NCBI GenBank assembly: GCA_949592205.1
Contig: CATIUR010000003.1
Location: 164,661,759-164,725,758, forward strand
Origin: Helichrysum umbraculigerum
Lineage: Eukaryota; Streptophyta; Magnoliopsida; Asterales; Asteraceae
Direction: 5' to 3'
Length of the DNA stretch: 64,000 nucleotides
In this document: piece by piece, positions 61,266 to 64,000 of the stretch
Position numbering within the stretch: position 1 is the stretch's first letter
How the letters are laid out: each line of letters opens with the position of its first letter
Position numbers and translations under genes: made by a program
Notes under the pieces: model-generated
Seen by the model: the letters and a program-made list of their open reading frames with translations, nothing else
The model's database searches: none
What the model was told of the DNA's origin: nothing

Positions 61266-62518
61266 TCAGTTAATGCTCGTAAGTGTCAAAGTAGACCTTG
61301 TTCTTAGAGATGTTTTCAGCATTCTTAAACACTGCAAAACAAAGTGGTAAAATTTAACCAAATTAAAAACATATATCAAACCACATACAAAATATTGATA
61401 AGAAATGAAACCAAGGTTTAAGGTATATCATATACCTCTTCCAAGCCAATGCTGATCTCATATTTTTTCTATATCGTACAAAGGAACTTTCAACTTACTT
61501 AGAATATTCATAGTTGAAAATGATGATGATGATGATGGGGTTATGACCAAATCATCCGTCACCATAAACATCCCAGGTCCTTTCAGCAGTCCACCTTTAA
61601 TCCATGGCTCCTTAAGTGTATAACCATTACCATGAGTTAATTTAAGTGTACTTGTCCCTTCAAATGAAAAAACCAGGTTTTTTGAAGTATATTGCTTCCC
61701 AAAGCGGGGTTTGATTAAAGCTTCCTTGATAGCTTGAGACCTAAGGTAAGTTCCTACACTCATATCTGAAATACTTTTGTATATATTATCCATACAAATG
61801 AAAGAAGAAGCTCCATTCGCCAACGTGCCAATTAACATTCCTAAAGGAATAGCAAGAAAACTAAAAACAAAGTCAACAAAATCTTCTTTGGCTTCTGCAA
61901 ATAGAAGCTTTCCAGTTGACTTTTGATAAGATACTTCCATTAACATCACTGAACTTGAAGATACATCTTTTTGAATTAACGTACTATGATCAAAACTACC
62001 TTGTCCAGGACAAACATATTCCTTGATGGGATTGGTCATATGGAAAACCAAATATGTTAAGGGTGAACTGAGTGATAGTGCCAACTTTAAAAGATATAGA
62101 ATCTGGAAAATAAGAGAACAAAGTATGAATCATGCTGGAATTGAATAAGATTTATATAATGCACATCCAAAATACTTAAAAAGGGTCATATAAGCATTAC
62201 CTGTTCAGCACCCATATCAAAATTTCTCTCCTCCAGATGGCTCATGTCTGTGATTCCAAGATCTATAATTAACTGAATACTACGTCCCGAAGTATACGGA
62301 ATCACACAAAGATCATCAGTCACAATATAAGTTGCAATCTCAGAAACAAAAACTCCATGACCAGTGCAATCTCTACCAACACTATCACTAAAAGGGGGAT
62401 AATAAGGATTTATTTCCCGAGTCATCAAATTGCCACACTTACTGCATTTAGCTATATTACATCTGCTGAAAAGATAATCTGAGCCATGATTTTCTAGAGA
62501 AGTAAAAATACCTCTCAT
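61266..62518 (-). pseudogene. DUF674 family gene, N-terminally short and frameshifted
   Basis: Plant-specific DUF674 proteins have no established function. Exons on the minus strand: 62518-62201, 62102-61436, 61331-61266, with GT-AG introns. The first exon is the second half of one DUF674 unit: a four-Cys cluster (FSRCNIAKCSKCGNLMT), then ATYIVTDDLCVIPYTS and GITDMSHLEERNFDMGAE. Exon 2 continues (ILYLLKLALSLSSPL) and holds a second unit: STGKLLFAEAKEDFVDFVF, SFLAIPLGMLIGTL and GMFMVTDDLVITP. Near 61470 a run of six A shifts the frame: the direct frame stops at DIEKI, while YEISIGLEE is out of frame by one base. Exon 2 is 667 bases, one more than a multiple of three, which fits a one-base insertion. 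The last exon reads CLRMLKTSLRTRSTLTLTS. The start at 62518 lacks the first half of unit 1, so the 5' end is missing or elsewhere. An error in the A run cannot be excluded. Confidence 0.85.
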
Positions 62519-62654
62519 TCTCTAGAGAAATGGAAAAAGAAAAATGGATATTTTGTAACTAAACGCGCCCTTAGCTCCGACTAGTTTCTTGCAGCATATA
62601 AAGTTAGGATGTTTTCCGGTATTTGTTCCTTTGTTCTTTTCTAGCTTCTTGCTA

Positions 62655-62668
62655 GCCTATATATATAA
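62655..62668 (-). promoter_or_regulatory. Possible TATA box upstream of DUF674 gene
   Basis: TTATATATATAGG on the minus strand about 140 bases before the ATG at 62518. Support is by position only. Confidence 0.3.
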
Positions 62669-62679
62669 TTCTTCTCGTT

Positions 62680-63563
62680 GTTCAATAAAAAGTATTTACT
62701 TACAAAATGGTGTTGGTTACTAAAAGATCTTCGAAAAGATCATTTATTCACTTTTAGACTGATTTATAGTCACAAAAGAAAAGAATTTCACTGAAGAACT
62801 ATTCCTGTATTTATGTGCTTTGAAAACCATTTAATTAGTATGGGTCAAAGTCTCAAACATTGATGATCTTGGTACGTGATCACTGCAAGACAAAACAGAG
62901 AACAGACTCTTGGTCCTCTTTAAGCCGATTGGAAAGAACCTCTGGACACCAAATTTAATAGCTCGATCAGGTATGTATTGAGACGTTCTAATTGTAAAAT
63001 TATTTGGAACACACTGGTGACAAAATAAGTCAAATTATGAGGCCAAAATTACACTTTTCCTTTACTGAATACCCACACCAACATAGTAAATTATCACTCA
63101 ATTTATAGGTCCAGCCAACAAAAAGTTACCAACAGAAAATAAACTACAATACCCACAAAACTGATACGGTAATTTCAGACTTTCATTTGAAAATGGAGAA
63201 ATTAAACAAATACGAACCAGTTGGAACTTCAATAACTGGAATGAAATTCGAATCTAGCTCATGACCAAGTGATTGTTACAGCCTACAATTTGAGAAATTG
63301 GATTAGAGTGAAATGATTACAAGTTTTTAGCTAAAAAATGAAAATGGCGATCGAAGTGTATTTATTCACCAACAACTGCCACGAACAGAAATCACAAACT
63401 TTGCTAATACACACGCTCCTCTCACGAGCCTTGCATGTGCGCTTTGTGTAAGTGACATCACGTGCATCGGTGCATAGCAGGTGGCCTTTATTCTTTTTTC
63501 TTCGTACTGTATCAAAAACATGTCAATTAATGTTTCAGCCTAACATAGGTATAAAAAAAATTC
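62680..63563. other. Intergenic between DUF674 genes
   Basis: No gene or repeat recognised. Confidence 0.45.
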
Positions 63564-64000
63564 CTAACCAAAATTCATTTCTCTGTCTTGATAACTTTTT
63601 TTAAGTAGAGCATCGGTCAAAGCCGATGTAGATTTTAGAGACACTTTTAGAATTTTTAAACCCTGCCAAAGAAAAAGAAAGTGTCAGCTTAAATTAATTC
63701 TTCCATCAGAAAGATACATTTTGCAAAACTAGTATGTTGTACCTCTTCAATGGCAATGCCGACTTCATGTTCCTCAAAATCATTCACAGGAACTTTCAAC
63801 TTACTCAGTATAGCAATTGTTGAAGTAGTTGTTAGTGGGGTTGTAACAAGATCGTCCGTGAACCAACTTCAAATATAAGACTTGCAGAAAGCAAAGTTTT
63901 AACAAAAATATCATGCGTTAAAAACCGAGTACCATTATTTGAGTCAAAACCAACATAAAAAGAAGCGTTGGAAACGTTTAGAGGAAAAAGTTGGTTTTGC
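63564..64000 (-). pseudogene. DUF674 family gene, 3' end (frameshifted, cut by window edge)
   Basis: Last exon 63662-63564: GLKILKVSLKSTSALTDALL to a TAG, the typical DUF674 C-terminal form. The exon before it runs from the window edge to a GT donor after 63743. It reads QLFPLNVSNASFYVGFDSNN..., FVKTLLSASLIFEVG, then at about 63867 the frame changes and FTDDLVTTPLTTTSTIAILS and KLKVPVNDFEEHEVGIAIEE follow. The TDDL and SKLKVP motifs match the neighbour at 61266-62518. A one-base deletion near 63867 is the simplest explanation. Together the two form a tandem DUF674 pair on the minus strand. Confidence 0.75.

Overview
This is a 64-kb window of AT-rich, repeat-dense plant nuclear DNA. The genes have GT-AG introns and belong to plant families (ATD-less glutamate receptor-like channels, profilin, cluster II diacylglycerol kinase, DUF674). 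The transposable elements are plant types too: PIF/Harbinger, Mutator-like, hAT-like, CACTA, Helitron, Stowaway, a tRNA-type SINE and TG..CA solo LTRs. It is a eudicot. The TGTGACACCC-type LTR ends suggest Asteraceae, but that is an impression and not proof.

Layout. 1-753: end of a PIF/Harbinger element. 803-1542: fold-back element with telomere-like repeats. 1605-3192: last three exons of a glutamate receptor-like (GLR) gene. 3234-3989: fold-back MITE. 4596-6842 (minus): profilin gene with a lost ATG, a lost splice acceptor and a ~100-codon upstream reading frame. 6867-9720: hAT-like element split by a solo LTR. 10251-12477: CACTA element. 13226-13525: orphan reading frame cut by a Helitron end. 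14275-16958: solo LTR. 18919-20585: Stowaway and hAT-like MITEs. 21731-25719: Helitron containing a solo LTR. 25870-29979: a nearly complete but mutated PIF/Harbinger element with both ORFs. 34360-36684: an intact 485-aa GLR gene. 38287-43909 (minus): an intact 12-exon diacylglycerol kinase gene of 478 aa. 44345-58843: dense nest of MITEs, a SINE, three solo LTRs and a gene-carrying Mutator-like element. 61266-62518 and 63564-64000 (minus): two DUF674 genes, both frameshifted.

Only the diacylglycerol kinase and the second GLR gene look fully intact. The two GLR copies share exon lengths and splice phases, so they are a duplicated pair pushed about 33 kb apart by transposons. The DUF674 genes are also a local duplication. 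There is no operon-like organisation.

The most unusual signal is in the six solo LTRs. They fall into two related families. Each one has a TATA-like stretch in the loop of an inverted repeat. Five of them also have a cluster of short palindromes about 0.8-0.95 kb from the LTR start. The palindrome sequence differs between copies while the position and the self-complementarity are kept. Other points are an ATD-less glutamate receptor, a profilin frame fused to an unknown N-terminal region, a telomere-repeat-carrying fold-back element, a Pack-MULE candidate, and a palindrome between the two Harbinger genes.
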